Shown here one piece after another: positions 47,701-58,372 of a DNA stretch of 64,000 nt (position 1 is the stretch's first letter; each line of letters begins with the position of its first letter). A program made the translations under genes and the position numbers. Origin of the DNA: Hsuehochloa calcarea (Eukaryota; Streptophyta; Magnoliopsida; Poales; Poaceae); the NCBI GenBank assembly GCA_036346395.1, contig CM070603.1, forward strand, positions 26,445,045-26,509,044. The letters run 5' to 3'. The notes under the pieces are model-generated. The model ran no database searches. It was not told the DNA's origin and saw only the letters and a list, made by a program, of their open reading frames with translations.

Positions 47701-48713
47701 ACATACTCTTAGTCACTACTCAACTCGTAATTACTCTATGACAATAATTTGGGTTAAGACCAATCATGCATCACGCTACAGATCCGACCTGATACTCATA
47801 CTTTATCAATGAACTTCTATGTTTACCACCTCTAGCTTAAACTTAACAAGTCAACACAAAAGGATTTTAACTCTTTTGGAAAAAAAAATAGGCATTAAAC
47901 TTCAAAGACTAAATAATCCAAAAGAAATACATAAAGCCAAAGTTTTCACATGTTAAAGAACTTGCAATAGAAAACTTTCAAGATCCGTAATACCAAGTGA
48001 ATAAATAAGTCATATTTTCCAATAGGAAAGGCGAACTCCCACGAAAAGATCAATCTTGTCATAACCGATGTTCACACAAAGCAACAATAGATCAACAGTC
48101 ATGAGAACAAGTAATGGCTTTATGGAACCAAAGGAGACCAATGAAATATCACCCGCTGTATTGTAAACACTATCTCAAGGAAAATTCATCAACCGCAACT
48201 ATAACTAGAATTGCCCAAAATTCAAGCTCAAGGAAGAGAACAACTCTTATAAAGAAACTCACACACAATACCTATAACTCTGTAATCAAAGTAGCTACCT
48301 CTCTATTCCCATACCACGAATGGTGGTGTAACTGGTAAAACCTGGGCCACAACCACGATCTCAACTACCTCGTGAGGGGCCCCAGTAACCACGCCCATGC
48401 CCCGACCTCCACGATCGTGGCCACCACGACCACGTCATCTATCCCTCGACATAGCTATCAACCACAATCAACAATACACAATGAGCTCAAAGCTCAAAAT
48501 AAACTCATCCATCAATAAACAACATAACGGAAGCGTAAAACGATGATCGTACCTCTCTCTAACCTCATCAGGCACTAGTGTGTCAAATTTTAGGTTAGTT
48601 AACCATTAGCAAATTTTAGTTGATTTACCAAACTAAAACAAATTTTAACAATTTTAGGTTGCCTATGTTGTTAATCTATTCACCACGGACCTAAAGCCCG
48701 CTCTGATACCAAC
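44705..48713 (-). other. Complete interior of the Gypsy-type element
   Basis: 4009 bp between the two LTRs. The minus-strand end is a polypurine tract (AAGGGGGGTAGAA) touching LTR A, and the start has the primer site at 48700-48711. The longest frames are 60-90 codons with no recognised domain. About 44720-45300 carries minus-strand debris that may once have been integrase/chromodomain-type coding sequence (frame at 45023-45292), but this is not certain. Confidence 0.75.
48700..48711 (-). promoter_or_regulatory. Primer-binding site, right LTR
   Basis: Minus strand TGGTATCAGAGC, two bases past the LTR end at 48714. Confidence 0.9.
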
Positions 48714-51211
48714 TGTAACACCCCAGCCCAACACTGAGCCTAGAATGCCACCACACTACACTTTAAACTAATAATTCATGACACACTATAAAATTATAGC
48801 AAGGAAACAATGATAATCAAGTCCAAGGACCACAAAAGAGCAATGCATAATTATGGATCAAACGATAATAAATAAGCAATGGAAATTATAACCAGGTAAA
48901 TAATCCAAAGCAGCATCAACCAATGAATCCAAATTAAGAAAGCAAATAGTCTAGTCCAAATGATATCCTAAACATGATTCAATAACTAACATGACCAAGT
49001 GTAAACTAATATTGAATGAAAAGATTATCATGGCGAATGATCATGTGATGCCCATGTGCTCTACTCGCTCTCAATTACGGCATCCTCGAAGATCACCTAA
49101 AAATCAACAATAGAGCAAGGGTGAGTCCACGACTCAGCAAACACATCATATACAACGAACAATAATATATCAACAGCATTCAATAACTTCATTATCATCA
49201 CATGCACTTCCATTCACTTTCTTATTCATTAATCTCAAATATCAATGCAACTCTATTCTATATGTCCACATGCACTTCTTTTCACAGATATGGGATAGCG
49301 TGAGTGAATGCTCACGACAACATTCACTCTCAAGCCCGCTCCTCCAAAAGGATCGGGACCTCCTCCACTCCGTGGAGTTGTGATCAATCAAGATCACCTT
49401 CTCTTATGCAAAGATGCTTATGAATGCAAACATGCAAACTCCATCATAAACATCATATCCAACTTTTCATCATGCTTGTCAACAAAGATATAAACATACC
49501 AATTCATTGTTTGCAATTAAACCAAATAAAAGCACAACAATAATGGTAATAGAAGATAAAGAAAACAGTGATCGATCATTGATCGCTGTCTACCATGCAC
49601 TTGCCTTTACTAGCAGCGACGCACGATTTGGCTAGAAGACGGCAACAAACACGGCGCCTCTCCTACATTAAATACACACATTTCAATACAAGCTACAGCA
49701 TCATAAGAACAACAATCAATCGACATCGCTCCTACACGTCCCCAAATATACCACGTTACGCCGGTACCGAATAGTTACCTATTGCTGACTCGGTACTAAA
49801 ACGGACGTGACTTTTGACTCGAAAGTCCGATCACAACAAACCACCCCATTCTGGATTCTTTATAAAATTATCCACATTTTTCTTAGATTACGAAGACTTC
49901 TAATTAAATCATCTAACCCTCCGTATTTAGCTCCGAAAGCCGATCTGTCCGCTTCGGGACAGCAGTCTTCCAAATTTCATAACTTTTGTTTTACTCAACC
50001 AAAATGCGCGTTCTCAGATTCTACAGAACCATTGGACAATTATCTATAGCTTTCATGTAGATCAAAAACTCTAATTAGGCTATTTACTATTTTTAGTTTA
50101 CAGTCTACCAAAACGGCGCCGAAAGACGATAACCCTAAAAACAGCGGCCTTTAGAAAATCATATCTAGAAATCTACTTGTCCGATTGACATAATTCAATA
50201 TGCTATAGAAAGATATCGAAATTATCTACAATTAACTAGTAGATGAGATTTCCAAATTCCGTCGTTACGATACCCGAATAAATAGTACAACGGAACGGCA
50301 GGTTAAACAAATCTTATTAATCGATATCTCCAAATTCTAGTTCACGGAAGGCAAATGGAAGACATGCATAAACAGTAAACAAAATCATGCATGGCACCTC
50401 AATACGTTAAATTCATAGATCGCTAACCACGGCACTACCCATCTGTTGACTCATGTATATCAGTAACTAATGAAACCCAATTGCTAGTAACGGTAAACAA
50501 GTGGAACAAGGCATTGATACCTAGCAGACCAATGCAACAGCATCTCGGTAGAAAAATAGCAGCAGCAGTAGTAGTAGTTGGCTTCGTGGCACCGGGCCGC
50601 AGGTAGCGCGCGGCCGCAGACAGCATTGATCGCGGCGGCCGTAGTAGCCGGTTTCAGCGCAAAGGGTGCGATGGCGCCAACAGAACCCGCCAAATGCATA
50701 ACGCTACGCGACAGCTTCCATGCGCCTGGCGGTCAGGATAAAGATCTGCAGATCGCTTTCAGCGGCGCAGCGCAGCAGCATCCACCTGCAGGCAAAGGCG
50801 GTAACCAGCGAAGCAGAGCAATCGGCTTCGGCGGAAAAAACAGCGAGAGCAATTCGGCTCGGTTCGGCGCGCGCCTGACAAAGATCAAGGAGCTTCCTAA
50901 GGCAATTAACGGCAAGTGGCAAAGACAAAGCAATGGCGGCAATTTGGTGAAAATAATCGGCGCAAGACAAAGAAGAATTGATGTGGCGGCGGTGGAAAAA
51001 GATTGGCTAGGGTTTTCTGAAATAATCCACCACTATTTATAGCTCATAAAAATTTCGAAAATACTATTTTCCACGAAATCTTTTTATTTAATTACACCCA
51101 GGCCCTAAAGAGGTTAATAATTAATTAATTACTGTTACTCTTTAATTAATTACGCTCCAACCCTTAAGACGATATTATTAATATTAATTTATTTATTTTC
51201 GGAGTATTACA
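48714..51211 (-). repeat. LTR B of the Gypsy-type array
   Basis: 2498 bp, close match to LTR A. Minus-strand TATAAATA at 51034-51041. Its outer edge abuts the resumed SIRE-like LTR at 51211-51212. Confidence 0.9.
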
Positions 51212-52085
51212 GATGAAAAACCCCCAAGCACTTTGAAGCCCTCATTTGCAAAATCCCTTGTTAGGGTTAGGGTTTGGAGAGGAGAGGAAGATTGTATGTG
51301 TGCTCTTTGATTGAGCTCTTGTCCTCCTTGAAGGAGTGCCTTTGTAAGCAACATCTTGATTCAATCAATCTTTTGATGTTTGCTCAAGGGTGAAGTCTCT
51401 CTTGTGTTCTTCTCTCTTTTGATGATTTTGGTACTTCCTTGATCTGGGTGTTCATGCTTGGTCTCTTGACCGATTTTACCTTGCTATGATGTGTGGGAAT
51501 ACTCCTAGAATCATCTAGATCATCAATCCCCCACAAGCAAGCGTTGGATCAAAATTTTCATATTTCTAGGGTTTGAGCACTTCTTTGGTGAATCCTTAAG
51601 AGATCGATTCTTCGAAGTGGATCTGAACGATCGTCGCTAGAATTAGGTCTTAGATATCCTCAGTGAGGTGTGCTCCAAATTTAGTCAAGTTTCATTGGTT
51701 GAATCAAAAGTTGGACCAATTTTCGTTTTGGATTTGGGCTTTGTGTTTCGGTTCTGGACTAAATCGGTCAGACCGGTTTAGCAACGGTCGACCGCCACCT
51801 TGAGCCGCCCATTACCGCCGGTCGAACCGATTCTCAATGGTCGGATCGCCACTTTTCTCACGGCCACCCGCCAAAGGTCCGCACCAACCCAGTGAGATCA
51901 ATTCTCCATATTTGTGTATTGTGGTTAAAGGGGGTAATTGAATTCAGCACAAGGCTTCCTCTGTGCGTTTGCTGATCTTCTTAGCTTTCATAGCTAAAGG
52001 AGAAAAGTTCGTGTTGAATTTGATTAAGGCGAAAAATCGAGAAAGCGCCTATTCACCCCCCTCTAGTCGCCGTTACGGTCCTACA
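51212..52085 (+). repeat. 3' LTR of the SIRE-like element, right part
   Basis: It matches 32694-33579 of the 5' LTR and ends GGTCCTACA followed by the CCACC duplication. The piece corresponding to about 32337-32693 of the 5' LTR, with its TATA box, is missing. Confidence 0.9.
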
Positions 52086-52760
52086 CCACCTTTGCGTGGA
52101 CGGGGGTGAGCCACGATGCGCCACAACGCACAACTCCTCACCCGGATGTGGTGGGCGGGTCCTCGTGGCACCGTGTCGGGAGTACCCTAGCACGAGCTCA
52201 GTTCATAGGTACACCTGAAACACTTACGTCTAGTTATGAATTAGAAACTCCACTAGTTTCTAACAACATTTTCTTCAAGTAGGTCCATACCAGGGGCAAG
52301 ACTACACCAAGTCGTCTGCTGCAATGCAGCAATCAAGTATGTCTATGTTGTTTACGCGCATAACATACTATTTTAACATTTCCTACTTGTTTACATGCAT
52401 AACGTGTTGTTCCACACGTCGTAGACCCTTGTCGGATGAGGAGCTGGGTCGCATGAGGGAGCAGACTCCGGGGACTTAGACGTCCGTCGAGAAGTGCAGC
52501 TACAACAAGCGTTGGACGACGAGAGCAGCCAGGTCTCTATTGCGGCTTCACAGCTGCACGATGCGTCAGGAGCGAGCCAGCCAACGCAGCACCCTCTCAG
52601 GGCACACCCCCTCTCACGACACACCCTCAGGCTACTAGCGTCTGTAGGGTACCTCGGCCGTTGGAGCCTTTGATGTACTCACACCAGCATCCGTAGCTGC
52701 CCTGGGTGAGGTCAGGGACCACACGTGGGGTACGCACAAGAGAGCCTACGAGTAGATGTA
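52086..52760 (+). pseudogene. PMD gene, 3' tail beyond the nested insertion
   Basis: The GC-rich, coding-like sequence interrupted at 31699 resumes here. Peptide pieces such as GVSHDAPQRTTPHPDVVGG, SDEELGRMREQTPGT and SQVSIAASQLHDASG look like the hydrophilic tail of PMD proteins, and an AT-rich intron of about 130 bp can be seen before 52430. Frames shift repeatedly. The stop is not certain. Confidence 0.5.
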
Positions 52761-53305
52761 CCAGTCTTGTTATGTAAATATTAATTTATGTACGACTTAC
52801 ATGAATTTATGATAGTCTCGTGTTTCGATCATATTTGTTCTTGTCGTGTGTACATGTAACCATGTGAAGCAGTCAGCATTGCGACACCCCACACCACCCT
52901 AGTTCTAGTCTTTTCGTACATGAAATGACTACTCCCTGTTCGCAAAGTACGTCACACGTTTTTTATATTTGTGTCGTCGAACGGGGCTATTGTCGATATT
53001 GTGTCGCCGAAGGGGACTATTTTTTATATTGCGCCGCCTAACACAGTCCAAATATATTTGGTCACATTGAAACTTATAAATTTTTCTCTACCTCATATTT
53101 CCTTATCTTTTCGAAAATTATCGGTAGCACAGACAATTATAGATATACCAAGATTGTAAATTTACTTTAATTGTAAACAAGTGAACCTGTCATCGGTTGG
53201 TGACAGGCTCCTGTTGCCATTTCAACCGGTTCAAATGGTGACAGGTTCCTATGCACTGTTTGTAGTGGCGATAGGAGGCCATTTTTGCAACAAAAAAATT
53301 GACTT
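52761..53305. other. 3' non-coding and subterminal repeats of the PMD transposon
   Basis: 52760-53180 is AT-rich with a near-repeat of GTCGAACGGGGCTATTGTCGATATTGTG and GTCGCCGAAGGGGACTATTTTT motifs. From 53185 the subterminal motifs return: GGTGACAGG occurs twice, with ATTTCAACCGG and AAATGGTGACAGGTTCC, followed by TTTGTAGTGGCGATAGG. Confidence 0.5.
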
Positions 53306-53330
53306 TTTAATTTTGTAATTATTAATTAAA
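53306..53330 (-). repeat. Right arm of the 25-bp inverted repeat
   Basis: The exact reverse complement of 26627-26651. Confidence 0.85.
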
Positions 53331-55734
53331 TTAATATTATTTTATTTATAGTTTGAAAGTATTTTTAGAACTAAGCTAACGAACCGAGTGAGAACGAAAT
53401 CCAATTTCATTACTCGTTTTAACGTTTAACTAATTAACCAGCGTAATTAGGGTAATTTTGAAGCGAGCCAAGGAACCCGTTAAATAGCTTTTTTTTCCTT
53501 CCTATTTACCGAGGGCTTATATAGAAAATCTTGTAGGGACGTCTCACAACTTCCGTCTTCTCTGTGCCCTGGTTGTGCAGCGCTAGGCTCCTAATCAGAG
53601 ACTTTGTTGGATGTTTTTTTAAAAAAAATCCCGTTCATGCCTTATCTTACCAGGTAAACAGAGGAAGAAAGGGAGCGAGGAGAGGCTATCCACGTAGTTC
53701 GGTTTTTTTCTGCTCGTCGGATCCAGCGCTAAGCTGCCTCGCGGTCGTTCGATTTATTTTTTGTTTTGCGTGCCTCGGTGCCATCGCGTCGTCGTCCTCG
53801 CTGCCTGCTCATTTCGAGAACACCACCTCCAACCTACCTTCGTTTCTCACGCCTTTCCACGTTCTTCTTTCTTCACTCTATTCCCCTTTCTTTTTCTTCA
53901 TCTCTCTCTCTCTCCATTTTTCTTCTGGTGCTCTCACTCCCTGCCGAATGGAGGCTCCATGGCTCCACCTTCCAGGCTCCCACCGGCCGCTCTTGGTGGC
54001 TTTGCCCGCCCGACCGCTGGTCCGGCTGCTCCCTGCTGGCTCGGCGCGTGCACCTGCGCGCCTCTACTCAACTCCCCCCTGCGCGCCTCCCTACGCCTGC
54101 CTCTGGCTCGGCCAAGGCCCTCCGCTCCTCCACTTCGGCGGTGCCTCTCCGCCGGCTCGTTCACGCGCTCCGTGCTCGGCCTGGTCCTCCTGGCTGCAGC
54201 CACACGCATCGCGCCGCTGCCTCGAGCTCGCCGGCCTTCGGCGGCGGCCGCTTGGGCCGCCTCAGGCGGCGCTTCGCTGCCTCGCCTCGGCCGCCTCGGC
54301 CGTGCCTCCGGCTCCTACGCGCTCCCTGTGCCTACCTCCGCCTCGGCTGCGCCACCGGCTCCTGCGATTCCGTCGTGTTGGAGACCGTCTGATACTCTTC
54401 CTCCTTTCTCCACCTTATGATTCTTCTTGGCCGCCGCCACTCGGTGATGTGGCCAGGGCACCACCACCTTGCCTTACCGGTGCCGACCTCCTCGCCTGCC
54501 ACCCCGCCAAGAAGATCCCAAGGCTCCTTCTTCCCCAGCCTCACTTCCCCCTTTTCTGCTTGATGGATTTGGATCTAAGGAAGCCCAATCAGTGTTTGTA
54601 AGGTTTCTTCTCAAACATATAACTTGGATGCACCAGGTAACAATGCATCTCCATGTGAACCATTTTTATCCAGATCACGACTCCATCTATATGTTTTCTT
54701 AATAGTTTATTTCCCTTTGCAGTTTGAGCCACAAAGGTTGAGTGTACAGATTGTAGCCCGGATATTGATCAAGGTCAGATAACAACTAATGATTACATCA
54801 ATTTTATTAATACAATCTTTCTTGGTTCGCTTCCAACTCTTTTATCTCTGTGTATGTTGTTCTATTCATAGGCTCTCATGGCAATGCCACACTCAATTCA
54901 TCTATGTTTTTAAAATCTGAACATGTGGTATGAAAAGATAGCTCGCCTCCTGTGTGTATCCTATGGATTCGAACTTTTTCATCCCTTAGATATTTATGTT
55001 TTGCAAGCAAATGTCATCGACCATGCAACTTATGAGTGTCTATAATTAAGAAGTATTGAGTTATCTGTCAATACTCGGTACTCATTGATCTATTTGTCAT
55101 GGAAGCTAATTGTTATATTGACCTTCCAATAATATTATCGATCTGTAGACTTGGAGATGTGCGTCTTTCATAATGGCTTAGACTTGTAGTTGATGTAATA
55201 AGCATATTCATTATTTACTTAATATTCTAGATACGCTCATATGGAATTCAAGAATATTATGCAAAGGAACATGTATTCCCATTTTGAACTATCCCTTGTG
55301 GTTATTGACAAATTTAAATTTTGCATCAGACAAATTAAGTTTTACTGACACTATTGAGTCTTTTTGTAGGTTTTGAGAAGGCAATCCAAGCCTATGCGAT
55401 TCATGTGCTCTCCTTGACATACCATAAAATAAGCGTAATTACACTCCGTTATAAAATTATAAAATTTACAGTAACGATTCATGTGCTCTCCTTGACATAC
55501 CAAAATACTAAAAGGGATTGTAATTATAAAATTTGCCTTTGTTGCGGATGATATTATAAGTAAGCATGGTGCACCTGCTGAAGAATAGCTTGAATTATGT
55601 TTTTTTTGGGTCAAAGATGAATGTCCAATTTTATTGCATTTATGATTTATCTATCTAGCTCTTTTTCATACTATACAGTATGAACTATTTTTCTCAATTT
55701 TTCGGCTTGTACCAACTTTGTGAATCTGTACTCT
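53331..55734 (+). other. Probable Helitron body, 5' part, with unrecognised captured sequence
   Basis: A GC-rich block (53560-54640) looks like a first exon ending at a GTAACA donor near 54637. Its open frames in all three phases are proline/alanine/serine-rich, which reflects composition rather than a known protein. Short exon-like pieces follow: 54721-54772 (FEPQRLSVQIVARILIK, after TTTGCAG) and one after TTTTGTAG near 55369. A 40-bp unit with GATTCATGTGCTCTCCTTGACATACCA is duplicated at about 55398 and 55474. The 5' terminus of the Helitron could not be placed. Confidence 0.4.
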
Positions 55735-56660
55735 TTCAGAAAACTTTGGCTTCATACATAAAGAAGTATGCCTACTCAAACGCTAAAACCGAAGGCTTAT
55801 GGGTTGTTCATGAAGAGGAAACTGGGGAGCCCGTTAAGGATCTCATGACTACATGGACTTAGCAACAAGGATATCCTGTTATATATACAAAACTAAATGG
55901 AAATGATTTGGAACTTGAACAGGTTTTTTGACATATCTCTCATTTTCATATTGGTTCTTACAAATATACATGGAGAACTGAGTACACATATACATACATG
56001 GCTTGTTTTTTGTTCCCTTGCTATAGCTGGACTGATCATGGTCAGGATTGCTTCTTTCTAGGATCTTTTCTTTTATTGGTACCTTTAATTTTATGTTATT
56101 TTGTTTTGTTCTTATAGTTGTCTAGGTGCTCTCACATAATCTTATAAACAAATTTAGGATCAACATGCAAGCCACCTTAATCAGAAATTCAGAACAATAA
56201 TGACTGATAATGGGAATAGCATGGTGCTGCTTTCCTTTGTTGTCTTAGTTTTCGTGTATGATCTATTCAATCAGAAGTATATATAGCATATCAGTAAAGC
56301 TGGTAAGATCTGTGTTATGCTGGAGTATTCTTAGTGTTGTATTTCTTCAAAATTTAGCCAATATCTTTGTAATATTACGGACTCGAAAGAAATAAAACTA
56401 GCAAAATTGGTTACAAGTAATTTGCTAAATTCTTTGTTCTGTTATAGACACAGTTTCTGTCGGATGGATCATCTGGTCCTCTGGTCCTGGCATGTGGATT
56501 GTTCCTGTAACATCATGCTGTGGCTCATATGATCTACATAAAAAGTTTCTTTTAAAAGGCAAGACTGATAAGATGCATATAAAAGACTTTACAGCCTCCC
56601 AAAGTGCTGATGGAGGGAAGGGCTAAAACTTTTGGATCAAACTGAACATTTGTCATTTGA
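55735..56660 (+). pseudogene. APM1: Captured aminopeptidase M1 fragment, two exons
   Basis: The first exon (about 55735-55920) encodes FQKTLASYIKKYAYSNAKTE and EETGEPVKDLMTTWT, followed by QQGYPV and a GTTTTT donor. The next begins after GTTATAG at 56448 and encodes TQFLSDGSSGP, then MWIVPVTSCCGSYD, KKFLLKGKTDK and NFWIKLN. This is the junction between the catalytic core and the C-terminal domain of plant M1 metallopeptidases; the zinc site HEXXH is not included. Stops occur in both exons, and an 8-bp tandem duplication of TCTGGTCC shifts the frame at about 56473. The intron between the exons is retained, so capture was at DNA level. Confidence 0.85.
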
Positions 56661-56790
56661 TTTTATAGAGTTCACCGGCTAAGTTTTCTTATTCTTTTGT
56701 GTTGTTTTTGTTCTTCTTTGCAGTCTACTCATTTTGCAGTCTGCTTATACGCTTTTCAGTATTTACCCCTTCTTCGCTCACATCGCCTCG

Positions 56791-56819
56791 GCGTGCCAAG
56801 GCACGCGCAGGGCTACTAG
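56791..56819 (+). mobile_element. Helitron 3' terminus
   Basis: A hairpin with a 7-bp stem (GCGTGCC / GGCACGC, 2-nt loop) is followed nine bases later by CTAG and then a host T. This is the standard Helitron 3' end (hairpin, CTRR, insertion before T). It closes the segment with the captured aminopeptidase exons. Confidence 0.8.
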
Positions 56820-57183
56820 TATATATCATACGCTAAACAATATTATGCACAGCGTCATTTATGGTACCGGCTGACATTTCTTACCTCTATTAAATTTGAT
56901 CGTCCACATATAAAGTTTGGGGCTTATAAGTACAGCTATCGTGTATTGTTACATGTGCTTGCTTTTAATCTTCTTACCGTGGCTAGTTAACATAATTTTT
57001 CTTTAAAAAACAAACGAAAGTACCGCATTGAAAACTGCAATTGCCAAACGCATCATGGTTTTTCCTAAAACTGCAAAAAAATGGTATTTTCTCAATTATT
57101 CCATGCTAGCTACATCAAAAACTGTAGTTCGCAGATGCTGTGATTTTTAAATACTGTAACATCCAAACATGCCCCAAATTTGC

Positions 57184-57214
<31 letters not shown>

Positions 57215-58222
57215 TGTGTATTTTGTACGGGAGTCTTGTAAATACTGTAGTATATGGGTTGTTGGTCATTCGCAGGGTCCTCGGAAAACACCAATTTTGA
57301 TCCAGGTATACTAAAAGTAAACGGGTAAAAGAGATTTGTCATTTGCATGATTTGAGTTTGACTTCGATAATTTTCTTGCGTTGAAGCTCCGTGTTGGAGG
57401 CCTTGTTTGGAAATTTCCGACGTCCTGATTTACGCGGTCAGTTGATTTTTCAGCTAGCTAGCATAGCATTGCACGTGCACATTGCTAATTGCCAAGAAAT
57501 ACCACTGTGCATTTTACTTCGAACGATCACGGATTGGTACTTCCTTCAAGCAATGTACATATAATGACTAGTATTTCTTAAGAAATTGTGCCCTGGTCTG
57601 CTAATGCGATTGAGGATACACTGTCTCCACTCTCCCCGGAAGCATGGCTATTTTGTACTCCCTCCATTTTTTTTGTACCTATCATTTTAGAACATTGCAG
57701 TCGAACATTTAAAGTTTTGACCGTACAAAAAAGTATTTAAATAAAGATGATGCGATTTGCCATGTGAGTTGAAGATATGCTTTAGAGAGGATGTTAATGC
57801 TCGGCTGTGGTCATGCTCCTATTTAATTAGCGCTGAGATTAGCTTTGGGTTGAAGCAACCGGGTAGCTTTATTACAGGTAATCAGTTCCTTTGACTTAAT
57901 CGGTCGACGTCGTCGCGTTGCCCCCAGATCATCTGGGCCGGATGAGATCTGCACGGTTTCTTCTCGTTAGTGGGAATGCGTTCGTCACCAGGTCAACATG
58001 ACGATCCGTGCGTGATTCCACGTCCTTTTGTTTAGGTCGATTGTTCGTCCACTCTGGCTTCCCAAATGCCGCAGTTTATCTCTTTGACCTGGGGACTGCA
58101 ATTCTGTTCGGCTAGCTAGCTTCACCCCACTTCCGATCCTGCATGTCACAGCAACTTCACGTTGCACCACCTTTTTTTCCCCTCTATCTTTTACCTTTTT
58201 TTTTTTTTTCATAATTCATAAT
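56820..58222. other. Intergenic, MITE fragments and a (GA)n run
   Basis: No gene is seen. A CCAAACATGCCCC end near 57165 and a GGCCTTGTTTGGA end near 57400 resemble hAT-type MITE termini. A Stowaway-like start, TACTCCCTCC, lies at 57657 without a matching right end. The frames here are short and lack domains. Confidence 0.45.
57189..57214. repeat. (GA)n microsatellite
   Basis: About 13 uninterrupted AG dinucleotides followed by GTGTGT. Confidence 0.9.
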
Positions 58223-58372
58223 TGTTAGATAGGATGGTGTCTCGGCTCCTACATGCATAATATTTTCTCTTCTGAGAAATCACGCGTTCACATAATAGTT
58301 GTAATCTATATAAGTGTAACTCATGTACTTTGATTTCAACAATCAAAGATAGCGTCACTTTCCTCGCTTACA
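58223..58372 (+). repeat. Short Copia-type LTR
   Basis: 150 bp from TGTTAGATAGG to CGCTTACA, directly followed by the primer site TGGTATCAGAGC at 58373-58384. No matching 3' LTR was seen downstream, so the element is truncated. Confidence 0.72.

Larger units (their letters stand above)
38825..51211 (-). mobile_element. Gypsy-type non-autonomous array: LTR-internal-LTR-truncated internal
   Basis: On the minus strand the order is LTR 51211-48714, primer site, 4.0-kb interior 48713-44705, polypurine tract, LTR 44704-42222, primer site again, then a 3.4-kb interior 42221-38825 cut off short. The minus-strand LTR begins TGTAATACTCCG and ends GGTGTTACA, and both are followed by TGGTATCAGAGC. The interiors have no gag or pol frame, so it is a large non-autonomous derivative. 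The 3.4-kb pieces (38825-42221 and 45327-48713) are nearly identical. The third LTR is missing, as is about 357 bp of the host LTR, which suggests unequal recombination plus a deletion. Confidence 0.85.
31700..52085 (+). mobile_element. SIRE/Maximus-like Copia element, pol-deleted, interrupted
   Basis: The 5' LTR (31700-33579) and the split 3' LTR (38191-38824 plus 51212-52085) bound it, with a perfect target duplication CCACC at 31695-31699 and 52086-52090. A primer site follows at 33582. The interior codes for a long UBN2-type gag with two zinc knuckles and the start of the protease, then jumps directly to the last residues of RNase H near 36730, so integrase and reverse transcriptase are gone. 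Long LTRs, a big coiled-coil-bearing gag and a long 3' non-coding part with several G-rich tracts fit the SIRE/Maximus lineage. Without the nested insertion it would be about 8 kb. Confidence 0.87.
26627..53330 (+). mobile_element. PMD-carrying DNA transposon, split by nested LTR elements
   Basis: A perfect 25-bp inverted repeat marks the two edges (26627-26651, 53306-53330), and similarity continues inward (CAAAAATAACCTC on the left, inverted CAAAAATGGCCTCC on the right). Inside both ends lie short subterminal repeats of the type ATTTCATCTGGCGAC and AAATGGTGACAGG. Between them is a decayed plant mobile domain gene. Removing the solo LTR and the SIRE-like insertion leaves about 4.4 kb. CACTA-like motifs occur near both ends, but the true termini and target duplication are not certain, so the superfamily (CACTA or Mutator-like) is left open. 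Confidence 0.6.

Noticed and set aside
53564..54601. 345-codon open frame as a protein-coding gene
   Set aside because: All three phases are open and Pro/Ala/Ser-rich, which reflects GC-rich composition. No domain was recognised and exon-like structure follows in another frame.
57657..57780. Stowaway MITE beginning TACTCCCTCC
   Set aside because: No matching inverted right end was found within a few hundred bases, so at most it is a fragment.
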